From: Mycobacterium sp. BK086
GTDB lineage: Bacteria; Actinomycetota; Actinomycetes; Mycobacteriales; Mycobacteriaceae
Length of the DNA stretch: 64,000 nt
Assembly: GCA_004362315.1 (NCBI GenBank)
Contig: SNWL01000010.1
Coordinates: 124,001 to 188,000, forward strand
Direction: 5' to 3'
The position numbers and the translations under genes are program-made. The notes beneath the pieces were generated by a model. It was not told the origin of the DNA. It did no database searches and saw only the letters and a program-made list of their open reading frames with translations. Of this stretch, positions 53,287 to 61,517 are shown piece after piece (position 1 is the first letter of the stretch; each line of letters begins with the position of its first letter).

Positions 53287-54996
53287 CTATGAACTCCTTC
53301 CGCGCACCAGCGCCGCCAACCCGACGGTCAGCCCGCACAACAACGCGACCGCGCCGACCCCACCCAGCGCCACCCACACCGGGGTCATGTCCCGGCCCAC
53401 CGGCGGCGGAGGCAACACCAACGGCGTCGAGAGGTGCTGCGGGGGAAGCGGTTCCCCAGCGGGCACGTCATAGGTCAGGGCGGCGACCGGGTCGACCACG
53501 CCGTGGCCGACCTGGTTGTCCACTCCACGCGCCGGTGGGTGGGCGGTGGCGATCAACCGAGTGATGACCTGATGGGCGGTCAGCTGCGGATACTTCGCCC
53601 GCACCAGCGCCGCCACCCCGGACACGATCGCCGCCGAGAAGGACGTGCCCGCCGGGGCCACCATCTGATTGTCGTGGCCTTCGGAGGCGTTGATCAGGCC
53701 GTCGTCGCGCGGCGACAGGCTCACCACGTCGGTGCCGGGCGCCGCGATCGACACCCACGGCCCGGCCAGCGACAGATCGGTCAACGGCGCTCCCACCGAA
53801 TCGACCGCCCCCACCGTCAGCACGTAGTCGGAGAACCACGCCGGGGTCACCACCGTGTTCACCCCCGCCCAGTCCCGGGGATCGTTGGGGGTCAACGGGT
53901 TATAGATCGGGTTCTGCTTGCAGTCGCTGGCCCCGGCGTCGCCGCTGTTGCCGGCGGCGGCGACGATCACCGCGTCCTTGTCGACGGCGGCGTAGTGGAT
54001 CGCCGCGCCCAGCACCCGCTGGTCGACCATGTTCAGTGCGCTCATGCAGGACACCTCGGAGATGTTGATGATCTTGGCGCCCATGTTCACCGCGTGCACG
54101 ATCGCCCGGGCCATCGTCGCGATGTCGCCGGCCTTGCGGCGGGTCACCGGATCCTGGTCGCCGAACGCGTCTTTCGGCGAGAACGCCCGCGAGGTCTGCC
54201 GGATCGAAATCAGCGTGACGTCCGGGGCCACCCCGGCGAACCCGTCGGCCGGCGGGATCACCGGCGCCGGAACCGGCGGCGGGCCGGGCGGCGGCGCGGG
54301 GATGTCGCCCGGCGCGGCCGGCAGCACCTCGTGATGGCCGACCGCGGTCACCGTCGGCCCGTGCGGGCCGCCGCCCGACCAGGCGGCCGGAGCGTCGTCC
54401 GGCGGCGGTGGGGGCGGGGGCGGCGGGGCCGGCACCTGCACGATCACCGTCGTCGGGTTCGGCGGCGGCGGCGGGGGCGGCGGGGCCTCGCTGGTCGGCA
54501 CGGTATCGGGATGGCGGGTCGAACGCGGCGGCGGCAGTGCGGTTTTCCCGTCGGCGGGTTCAGCGGCGATCAGCGAGGCCACCCAGGTGCCGTGTGCATC
54601 GCAGTCGTCGAGACCGTCCCCGCCGTCCATCACATAGTCGCCGCCGCCGATCAGGTTCGGCAGCCGCGGATGCGGGCTGACGCCGGTGTCGATCACCGCG
54701 ACGCTGACACCGGCGCCGCGGCCGAACTTCCACGCCTCGGCCAGGTTCAGCATGTCGGCGTACTTGGGCTGCGCCCGGTAGTCGGTGCCCGGCAGCGTCG
54801 CCACCCGCGTGCAGTAGGCGCCCTGGCGCATCGGTTGCGCCGGGCCGGGCGGGCCGTCCGGGGGCACCGCGGTCGGGTCGATGCTGGGCGGGTCGATCGC
54901 CGCGGCGCGCGGCGCCCCGCACAGTCCCGACACTGCGACCAGTGCGGCCGCCGCTGACACCGCCGCCGCCCGTAATCCGTGGTGAGCGGCCATCAT
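53287..54996 (-). CDS. mycP: Mycosin protease MycP
   Basis: A 569-residue subtilisin-like protease. Signal peptide (residues 1-33), then the catalytic triad Asp103 (VAVIDTGVS), His135 (DAHGTWVAS) and Ser452 (GTSFSAA), and a C-terminal membrane helix (WVALGGVGAVALLCGLTVGL). All residues are intact. Between His135 and the rest of the catalytic domain lies a long Pro-rich insertion with two runs of eight or more prolines, the largest part of loop 5 of mycosins. MycP is needed for ESX stability and cleaves some substrates. ATG 54996 overlaps the eccD stop (ATGA); the alternate ATG 54993 is adjacent. Confidence 0.95.
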   Translation of the reverse strand: MMAAHHGLRAAAVSAAAALVAVSGLCGAPRAAAIDPPSIDPTAVPPDGPPGPAQPMRQGAYCTRVATLPGTDYRAQPKYADMLNLAEAWKFGRGAGVSVAVIDTGVSPHPRLPNLIGGGDYVMDGGDGLDDCDAHGTWVASLIAAEPADGKTALPPPRSTRHPDTVPTSEAPPPPPPPPNPTTVIVQVPAPPPPPPPPPDDAPAAWSGGGPHGPTVTAVGHHEVLPAAPGDIPAPPPGPPPVPAPVIPPADGFAGVAPDVTLISIRQTSRAFSPKDAFGDQDPVTRRKAGDIATMARAIVHAVNMGAKIINISEVSCMSALNMVDQRVLGAAIHYAAVDKDAVIVAAAGNSGDAGASDCKQNPIYNPLTPNDPRDWAGVNTVVTPAWFSDYVLTVGAVDSVGAPLTDLSLAGPWVSIAAPGTDVVSLSPRDDGLINASEGHDNQMVAPAGTSFSAAIVSGVAALVRAKYPQLTAHQVITRLIATAHPPARGVDNQVGHGVVDPVAALTYDVPAGEPLPPQHLSTPLVLPPPPVGRDMTPVWVALGGVGAVALLCGLTVGLAALVRGRSS

Positions 54997-56516
54997 CGGT
55001 ACCTGATCGCGGCGAAGACGTCCATCAGCCAGAACCCCAGCGGGAACACCGCCAGCAGCAGCACGTATTCGGCCCACTCCACCAACTGACGCAGCAGCGG
55101 GTTGTAGATGGTGTTGGGCACCACCACCGCGGCGACCAGCCCGGCGCCCGGCACCAGCAGCATCACCGCACACGCCACCAGCAGCGCCGGCAGCGTGTCG
55201 AGGCCCACCGCGTACCGCAGCGGCACCGCCACCGCGGTCGCCACCGCTGCCGCGGCCAGGATCGTCGACTGCCGCCGGTCGGTGTAGGACCGGGCGTGCA
55301 GCAACACCGCACCGGCCAGCACCCCGGTCAGCACCAGCGGCAGCCAGCGCCGATCCATCCGCGGATCGCACAGCCACACCCCGCAGATCACCAGCAGCAC
55401 ACCGAAACCCGACAGCAGCCCGGTGATGGTCGCGTGCGCCCGGTCGGTGGCCACCGCCACGTCCCGCACCGACTCCGGGCCCTCCAGCTGCGGGTGCTCG
55501 CCGCCGGCGACGACCACCGCGCTCGGCAGATCCGGGCGGGTCTCGAAGATCCAGCGGCCCGACGCCGACGGGAACACCGGCAACCGGATGCGGGCGGCTT
55601 GGCGCGCCAGCGAGGGGGTGGCCTTCAGCCCGACCACCACCGCCAGCAGCACGCAGGTCAGCAGCGTCACCGCCGAGGTCATCAGCAGCATCCGTAGCGC
55701 GCCGGTGACCAGCACGGTGCCCGCCAGCACGATCACCGCCGTGCCCAGCGCGGCGTGGCGGCCGGTGAACCGGACGATCAGCACGGCGGCGGCGAGCAGC
55801 ACCGCCGCACCCAGCGCGGTCTGCGGGGCGCCCAGCGGGCCGGGCACCGCCAACCCGGCGGCCACCGCCGCCGCCCCCGCACCGGTCAGGGTCAGCACGT
55901 CGGTGATGAGGCGGCGGATCGGCCCGGCGCGCAGCCCGGCCACCGCCGCCGCACCCAGCACCAGCACTGCCGCCGTGGCGGCGACCGACGCCGGGATCCA
56001 GCCCGGGTGCGCGTGCCGCCACGCGATCAGCAGCCCCAGTGTGGCGGCGACGGCCGCCGCGACCATCGTCACCCCGACCTGGGCGGCCCACCGTGGCCTG
56101 ACCGGCTGCCAATGCTTGCTCAGCTCGGCCGGGATCGCGCTGGTGACGTGTTCGATGACCGGGACCCGGGATTCGGTGTCGTCGAGGAACCGCAGCCACA
56201 ACCGGGTGCCGTCGACCACCCCCTGATCGGCCAGCGACCGGTTGGTGCGCAGCGCCGAGCCGTCCACCCAGCACAGCGCCCACCGGCCGCGGCGGGTCAG
56301 GTCGGCCGCCGGGGTCATCCGCGGCGCCGCCACCTCCCCGAGGCGGGCGTTGACCAGATCGACCAGCGCGTTGATCTGCATGCCGACCGGGGCGACGGCA
56401 TCCACCCGCACCCCGATCAGCACGTCAGCGGCGATCACCCCGACCAGCACCCGATGCGCCGCCCGGGTGTCGTCGGCGGCGGCCACCGGTTCGGCGCGCT
56501 GGGACAGCGCGGTCAC
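54993..56516 (-). CDS. eccD: ESX membrane channel component EccD
   Basis: A 507-residue protein. The N-terminal 95 residues are the cytosolic ubiquitin-like domain, then about eleven membrane helices fill the rest (for example VTMVAAAVAATLGLLIAWRH; VLVTGALRMLLMTSAVTLLT). It forms the vestibule with EccC. GTG 56516 overlaps the stop of the upstream ATPase gene, which fixes the start. Confidence 0.93.
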   Translation of the reverse strand: MTALSQRAEPVAAADDTRAAHRVLVGVIAADVLIGVRVDAVAPVGMQINALVDLVNARLGEVAAPRMTPAADLTRRGRWALCWVDGSALRTNRSLADQGVVDGTRLWLRFLDDTESRVPVIEHVTSAIPAELSKHWQPVRPRWAAQVGVTMVAAAVAATLGLLIAWRHAHPGWIPASVAATAAVLVLGAAAVAGLRAGPIRRLITDVLTLTGAGAAAVAAGLAVPGPLGAPQTALGAAVLLAAAVLIVRFTGRHAALGTAVIVLAGTVLVTGALRMLLMTSAVTLLTCVLLAVVVGLKATPSLARQAARIRLPVFPSASGRWIFETRPDLPSAVVVAGGEHPQLEGPESVRDVAVATDRAHATITGLLSGFGVLLVICGVWLCDPRMDRRWLPLVLTGVLAGAVLLHARSYTDRRQSTILAAAAVATAVAVPLRYAVGLDTLPALLVACAVMLLVPGAGLVAAVVVPNTIYNPLLRQLVEWAEYVLLLAVFPLGFWLMDVFAAIRYR

Positions 56517-58051
56517 CGCACACCGCCGCCTGTGGTGGCAAAGCCCTGGGCCAGCCACGCCGCCAGCGCGATGTAGGCCAACTGGGTTCGCCGGCGCAGC
56601 GCCTCGAAGTCCAGCACCGCCGAATCCCGCAGGTGGGCATCCCACGGGATCGTGGTGACCGCCCCGACCCGCGGTCCCAGCGAGTTGCGCACCGAGGTGA
56701 CGAACTCCTTGTCGGCGCTGCGGTACACGTCGTTGAGCACCACCACCGAGCGACGCAGCAGATCATGCTGGTTGCGGGCGTCCAGCCAGTCCAGGGTCGT
56801 CTCGGCGGCGGCGGCGCCGTCGAAGTTCATCGTGCCGACGATCACCAGCGCATCGACGCGGTCGAGGAACCCCTTCATCACCCGGTGCTCGATCTGCGGG
56901 CCGGAGTCGATGATCGACAGTTGATAGAAGCGCCGGGTGCGGGCCAGGGTGTCGGCGAACATGTCCTCGGTCAGCGGCAGCGGGTTGGCGACGTTCTGGT
57001 TGCCGGCCAGCACCTCCAGGCCTTGGGCGTTCTTACCGGTGTAACTGCGTGCCTTCGGGTAGCTGATCAGCGCGTTGTCGGCGAGGAACTCCCGCGTCGA
57101 CGCCGTCGCCGACGGGTCGATCAACCGGCCGAGGTTGCCGTAGGTGGGGTTGGCGTCCAGGGCGATGACCGGCTCGGTGCGGTACAGGCCGTACACGGTG
57201 CCGATCCCGGCGGTCACCCGGGACTTGCCCACACCGCCCTTGGCCGAGATGACACCGATCTGGTAATTGCCGGGAATGTTGGAGCCGATCAGGGCGATCT
57301 GGTCGCGCAGCGCCCGCTCGGCCGGCCCGGCCCCCAGGTTGATCAGGTGCCCGGAGCCCACATACACCGCCTTGCGCCACCCCATCTCCGGCGGCACCTT
57401 GCGGGTCTTGACCAGCTCGTCGACCCGCAGATGCCCGGTGGCGGCCTGGGCCTGCCAGCTCGAGGCCGCCGCGGGACCGCCGGCGGTGGCTGTCGGCCAC
57501 ACCATCGCGTTCCCGAGGTCCGGATGCGGCGGAGCGGTCGCCGGCCCACCCGTGCGGTAGCCGCCGGCCGCACCGGGGTGCGGGTCGCCGGTGCCGGCGC
57601 GCGGATACTCCCCGGCCCCGTGGTGCTGCCCGTTGGCCGCCGACCAGGCCGAGGGGGCTGCCGGCTCCCGCGGTGGCGGGGTCGTCGGGTCACCGGCCGG
57701 CAGCAGCGGGCGCACGCCCCCGCGGAAGAGCTCGCCGCCTGCCGGGCGCGGCGGCAGCACCGACGCCGCGACGCCGGGGGCCGCGGTGGCGTGCCGCGGT
57801 GCGGCCGTCCACGGCGGCACCGGGGTGGTGCCGGCCTCGGCGTCGACCGCCCCGGTGTCCGGGTCATGCACCGGCGGCAGCACCGAGGTGGTGCGCTCCT
57901 CGGCGCCGGGGAAGCCGGCACCGGGTTCGCTGATGTCCGGGGTCTGCGGGCCGGCCGGTTCGCTCACCGGCTCGGCGTCGGGCTGGCTGGCGGCGGGTTC
58001 CCGGCCGGTTTGTTGCGGCTCGAGGTAGCGGCTCGCGAACTGCGGATCCAT
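56513..58051 (-). CDS. EspI-like MinD/ParA-type ATPase
   Basis: A 512-residue protein. The first 220 residues are Pro/Ala/Thr-rich and disordered. The ATPase part starts near LINLGAGPAERALRDQIALI, with a deviant Walker A SAKGGVGKSRVTAG as in MinD/ParA, then VIALDANPTYGNLGRLID and LSIIDSGPQIEHRVMK. This layout matches EspI proteins next to eccD in several ESX loci; some regulate secretion by ATP level. ATG 58051 has GAGG 6 bases upstream. Stop overlaps eccD. Confidence 0.9.
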   Translation of the reverse strand: MDPQFASRYLEPQQTGREPAASQPDAEPVSEPAGPQTPDISEPGAGFPGAEERTTSVLPPVHDPDTGAVDAEAGTTPVPPWTAAPRHATAAPGVAASVLPPRPAGGELFRGGVRPLLPAGDPTTPPPREPAAPSAWSAANGQHHGAGEYPRAGTGDPHPGAAGGYRTGGPATAPPHPDLGNAMVWPTATAGGPAAASSWQAQAATGHLRVDELVKTRKVPPEMGWRKAVYVGSGHLINLGAGPAERALRDQIALIGSNIPGNYQIGVISAKGGVGKSRVTAGIGTVYGLYRTEPVIALDANPTYGNLGRLIDPSATASTREFLADNALISYPKARSYTGKNAQGLEVLAGNQNVANPLPLTEDMFADTLARTRRFYQLSIIDSGPQIEHRVMKGFLDRVDALVIVGTMNFDGAAAAETTLDWLDARNQHDLLRRSVVVLNDVYRSADKEFVTSVRNSLGPRVGAVTTIPWDAHLRDSAVLDFEALRRRTQLAYIALAAWLAQGFATTGGGVR

Positions 58052-58151
58052 GGAACACCTCACTTTCTCACCACGGGCGTCAGAGGAATTCTCATCACCC
58101 TGAAATTGGTAGCTGACACAAATTTCGAGCAGGCATCTCACATTTGCTGAA

Positions 58152-59072
58152 TCAGAAACGGCGGTGGTCGTCCCAGGAGCGGATGTCCAGACTCGACAGC
58201 ACCGCTTTGAGGCCCTGCTCGACCTGCCCCACCGTGGCCGGCGCGATCGTCATCCACTCCTGATCCGAGCCGCGCACCGCCGCCAGCCGGTACAGCGCCA
58301 CCCGCCCGGCCTCGGTGCTGCGCACATCCAGCGTGCACACCGAGGTGTGCACCGCGGCATCGACATGGGCGCGGGCGTAGGCCACCGCCTCGGCTACCGG
58401 GTGGTCCATCAGCTCGGCGAGTTCAGCCAGCGCCGCCCCGCGCAGTCCCAGGTCCCGCAGCCCGCCGTCGCGGCCGGGATCGTCCCCGTCGCCCCCGGCG
58501 CGCGCCGCCGCCACCGACAGCACCTGATCCAGCGGCAGGTTCAGCGGTGTCAGCCGCGACGGCGCCGCCGCGTGCGCGCTGTCGAGCAGGCTCAGCAGCA
58601 CGACGGCCAGCCAGTCCGCGCCGCCCACCCCGGGGCCGGCGGCCACGTCGTCGATCGTGATATCGCCACCCGAGCGGGCCGCCGACACCCAGCGCCCGTC
58701 GCGGCGGGCCAGCACCACCCGCAGCTGGTCCTCGGGCACCGCCCGCCAGGTGCTCGGATCAGCCAGATCCGGTATCCCCCAGGTCATCGGGCCGCGCGAA
58801 ATCAGCATCGCCATCTCAACGTCGGGGGCGGCCAGCACCGCCAGCCGGCGCGCCAGCGGCGCCACCACCTGCCCATCGCCGTCGACCAGGCCGGCGTCGC
58901 GCAGCGCGTCCAGACCGGGGTGCGCAGCCAGCCAGTCGTCGCCGCGTGCCGCGCCGTAGGGCCGGGCCCGCAGTTCCGCGGGCAGCGCCGGGATGCCCTG
59001 CAGCGCCTGCAGTAACCACAAGCCGTCCAGGTTGACCGTGACGTCACCGAGCGTCGAATCCACCGAAGTCAT
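58152..59072 (-). CDS. espG: ESX chaperone EspG
   Basis: A 306-residue cytosolic protein with the EspG pattern: VTVNLDGLWLLQALQGIPAL at the start, LARRLAVLAAPDVEMAMLIS, RLTPLNLPLDQVLSVAAARA and a C-terminal VGQVEQGLKAVLSSLDIRSW. EspG binds the tip of PPE proteins and keeps PE/PPE pairs soluble. It lies between the Esx pair and the EspI-like gene. The 100 bases between it and the EspI-like start may hold a second promoter. Confidence 0.92.
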   Translation of the reverse strand: MTSVDSTLGDVTVNLDGLWLLQALQGIPALPAELRARPYGAARGDDWLAAHPGLDALRDAGLVDGDGQVVAPLARRLAVLAAPDVEMAMLISRGPMTWGIPDLADPSTWRAVPEDQLRVVLARRDGRWVSAARSGGDITIDDVAAGPGVGGADWLAVVLLSLLDSAHAAAPSRLTPLNLPLDQVLSVAAARAGGDGDDPGRDGGLRDLGLRGAALAELAELMDHPVAEAVAYARAHVDAAVHTSVCTLDVRSTEAGRVALYRLAAVRGSDQEWMTIAPATVGQVEQGLKAVLSSLDIRSWDDHRRF

Positions 59073-59159
59073 CGCATCTGTCCTTCACTCGCGCGGCCGG
59101 TGGCGGCACCCGCGCAGCCGCAAGACGCCGCCACCACCGCGTGATCCGCCCGTGTGGGG

Positions 59160-59450
59160 CTAGATCATCCAGCTCTTGCCGACCACGTTGTCGGCGTCCT
59201 CGACCTGCCCGCGCGCGTTGGTGATCTTGGCGCCGTGATCGTTGAGCGCCTCGAACACCACCGAGAAGTTGCGGTTCAGCTCGGTGACGAAGTTGGCGTA
59301 GCCACTGCTGCCCACGCCACCCCAGAAGTCCGCGCACGCATCGACGTCGCTGCGGATCTGGTTGTACAGGCCTTCCATCGCGCCGGCCTGGGCGCGCAGG
59401 GTGGCGGCGTGCTGATCGACGTCGCCGTACTGCCATTCGATCTGAGGCAT
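59160..59450 (-). CDS. WXG100 protein (EsxA-like)
   Basis: A 96-residue WXG100 protein. ADFWGGVGSSGYANFV (about 41-56) is the turn. It follows the EsxB-like gene by 30 bases, and together they form the usual secreted heterodimer. It lacks a C-terminal YxxxD/E, as the EsxA-type partner often does. Confidence 0.93.
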   Translation of the reverse strand: MPQIEWQYGDVDQHAATLRAQAGAMEGLYNQIRSDVDACADFWGGVGSSGYANFVTELNRNFSVVFEALNDHGAKITNARGQVEDADNVVGKSWMI

Positions 59451-59480
59451 CTGTTCTTCTCCTTGGGTAGTTGGGGTGGC

Positions 59481-59795
59481 TTACAGCGAACTGATGTGCG
59501 GGGCGCCGCCGCCGAGGACGTTCTGCCCGGCGACTTCCTGGTCGTGGTAGTGGTCCGCGCTGGTCGACAGGTTCGTCGACACGAACTGCATCTGGTCGTG
59601 GATGTTGCGGAACGCCTTCATCAGTTCGCCCATCGTGTCGAACGAGGCGTTCTGGGCCAGGCCCTTCCAGCCCGCGCCGGAGATGTCCTGCGCCGAGGCC
59701 CAGGCCACCTTCGACTCCTGGTCGATCGCGTCGGCGTGGCCGTGGAAGCGCTGTGCGTAGGTGCGCATTTCGTCGGGATCGGTCATCAAACTCAT
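59481..59795 (-). CDS. WXG100 protein (EsxB-like, ESX-5-type)
   Basis: A 104-residue WXG100 protein resembling the ESX-5-type EsxM-like family (MRTYAQRFHGHADAIDQESK; GWKGLAQNASFDTMGELMKA). YHDQE near the C-terminus fits the YxxxD/E secretion signal. It forms the pair with the adjacent EsxA-like gene. The 59796-59928 space up to the PPE stop has no gene. Confidence 0.93.
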   Translation of the reverse strand: MSLMTDPDEMRTYAQRFHGHADAIDQESKVAWASAQDISGAGWKGLAQNASFDTMGELMKAFRNIHDQMQFVSTNLSTSADHYHDQEVAGQNVLGGGAPHISSL

Positions 59796-59928
59796 CGGAG
59801 TTGCTCCTCACTTGTTCTAACGGTTTATTGCTGTTTGCTGCTTGCGTTAAGCAGTATCGGCACCGGCGCGCGCTACTGCCACGGTCATCGGCTTATCGGC
59901 GTGGAAATTCCGGCCCCCTTCGTCGGCA

Positions 59929-61140
59929 TCATCGTGGCCTCGGCAACACCCGGATCGGGGTGCCGTAGCGCGGTCCGGACGCCGAGTCGCCCGACTCGCG
60001 GCCGCCCATCGCTCCCATCGGCGCCATCCCGGTCGCTCCCCCGCCGGACGCGGCCGCCGGAGCCGCCGTCGCCGGTGCGGTCGCGGTGGTCAGCACCGCG
60101 GTGCTCGTGCCGGACTGCTGGGCGCTGGCCGCCCACGTCGCCGGCACCGACAGCCCACCGAGGCGGCCCGCGCCGCCCAGCCCGGCCGAGATCGCCCCGA
60201 GCCCGCCGCCACCGCCGCCCAGCCCCGACAGGCCCGCCCCGAGGCCCCCGCTGAGCGCCGCTGCCGGACCGGTTGCCCCGGCGGCGTTCAGGCCGCCGAG
60301 CATGCCCGGGTTGGAGACCATCGACATGAACGGGCTCAGCAGCGACTGGAATTGACCCATGCTCTGCAACGGTGCGGAAAACCCTTGCATCGCCGGCTGC
60401 GCCAGGCTCTGCAGCATCTGCGGGAACATCCCCATCAGCTGCGGCGCCATCGACACCATCGACTGGGCGTCCATCCCGGCCGGCATCGCCGCGCCCTGGG
60501 TCGCCTCGGCGGCGTGCTGACCAGCCTGCCCGGCGGCCTGCCCGCTGGCTTGGGCCACCGACGCCGCCTGGGTAGCCAGTCCGCTCGGGTCGGTCATCGG
60601 CGCCGGCGGCACGAACGGCACCAGCGTGCCGGTCAGGCCCGCTGCGTCGGCGGAGTAGCCGTACATCACCGTGGCGTCCTGACCCCACATGTGGTCGTAC
60701 TCGCCCTCGGTGGCCGCGATCGCCCCGGTGTTGAACCCCATGAAGTTGGTGTTGACCAGCGTGACCAGCAGGTTGCGGTTCGCCTCGATCAGCGGCGGGG
60801 GCACCACCCCGGCGTGCGCGGCCTCGAACACCATCGCCGCCTGCGCCGCCGCCGCCGCGGCCTGCTCACACTGGGCGGCCGTCGCCATCATCCACACCAC
60901 GTACGGCGCGGCTGACGCCGCCATCGAGATCGACGACGGGCCCAGCCACGCGGCCCCGGTCAGCGCCTCGAGCACCGACTGGAACGCCGCCGTCGACGAT
61001 CCGAGCTGGGCGGCCAGCGTCTGCCAGGCCACCGCCGAGGCCTGCAGCGACGCCGACCCCGGACCCGCCCAGATCCGCCCGGAGTTGATCTCCGGGGGCA
61101 GGACACCGTAGTCGAGGGCGCCGATCGCAGGAAACGTCAT
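59929..61140 (-). CDS. PPE-family protein
   Basis: A 403-residue PPE protein. LPPEINSGRIWAGPG gives the PPE motif at residues 15-17, and WLGPSSISM the WxG turn. The N-terminal 180 residues are the conserved helical PPE domain that pairs with a PE protein and binds EspG. The rest is Gly/Ala/Met-rich. It follows the PE gene by 13 bases, which is the usual co-transcribed and co-secreted arrangement. Confidence 0.95.
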   Translation of the reverse strand: MTFPAIGALDYGVLPPEINSGRIWAGPGSASLQASAVAWQTLAAQLGSSTAAFQSVLEALTGAAWLGPSSISMAASAAPYVVWMMATAAQCEQAAAAAAQAAMVFEAAHAGVVPPPLIEANRNLLVTLVNTNFMGFNTGAIAATEGEYDHMWGQDATVMYGYSADAAGLTGTLVPFVPPAPMTDPSGLATQAASVAQASGQAAGQAGQHAAEATQGAAMPAGMDAQSMVSMAPQLMGMFPQMLQSLAQPAMQGFSAPLQSMGQFQSLLSPFMSMVSNPGMLGGLNAAGATGPAAALSGGLGAGLSGLGGGGGGLGAISAGLGGAGRLGGLSVPATWAASAQQSGTSTAVLTTATAPATAAPAAASGGGATGMAPMGAMGGRESGDSASGPRYGTPIRVLPRPR

Positions 61141-61153
61141 GGCGGTGACCCGT

Positions 61154-61450
61154 TTAGAGGGCGGCGATCGCGCCCGCGGCGTCGACCGCCTCGTAGGTGC
61201 CGGCGTTGACGGCCAGGTTGGCGACCATCATCTGGTGAAACGCCGTCGCCATCGCGGAAACGGCCTGATACACCGCGCCGTGGGTGGCGAACGCCGCCGC
61301 CAGCATCGCCGAGGTCTCCTCCATGCCGGGCGGAATCACCCCGGTCGTCGGGGCCGCCACTCCGGCGTTGGTGGCGGTCATCGTGGTGCCGATCCCCATC
61401 AGCCCACTGGCTGCGGTCGTCATTGCTGCCGGCTCTGTCGAGACGAACAT
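61154..61450 (-). CDS. PE-family protein
   Basis: A 98-residue PE protein. FVSTEPAAMTTAASGLMGIG includes the PE pair near residues 6-7, and YEAVD near the C-terminus fits the YxxxD secretion signal. It has no additional C-terminal domain, so it probably is only the partner of the adjacent PPE. ATG 61450 has GGGAGG 5 bases upstream, which fixes the start. Confidence 0.94.
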   Translation of the reverse strand: MFVSTEPAAMTTAASGLMGIGTTMTATNAGVAAPTTGVIPPGMEETSAMLAAAFATHGAVYQAVSAMATAFHQMMVANLAVNAGTYEAVDAAGAIAAL

Positions 61451-61517
61451 TCGTGCCTCCCAAACTCGTGGTTTCTTCGATCCTAAGCAGGCTTTCAGCC
61501 CGCACCTGACACCAATT

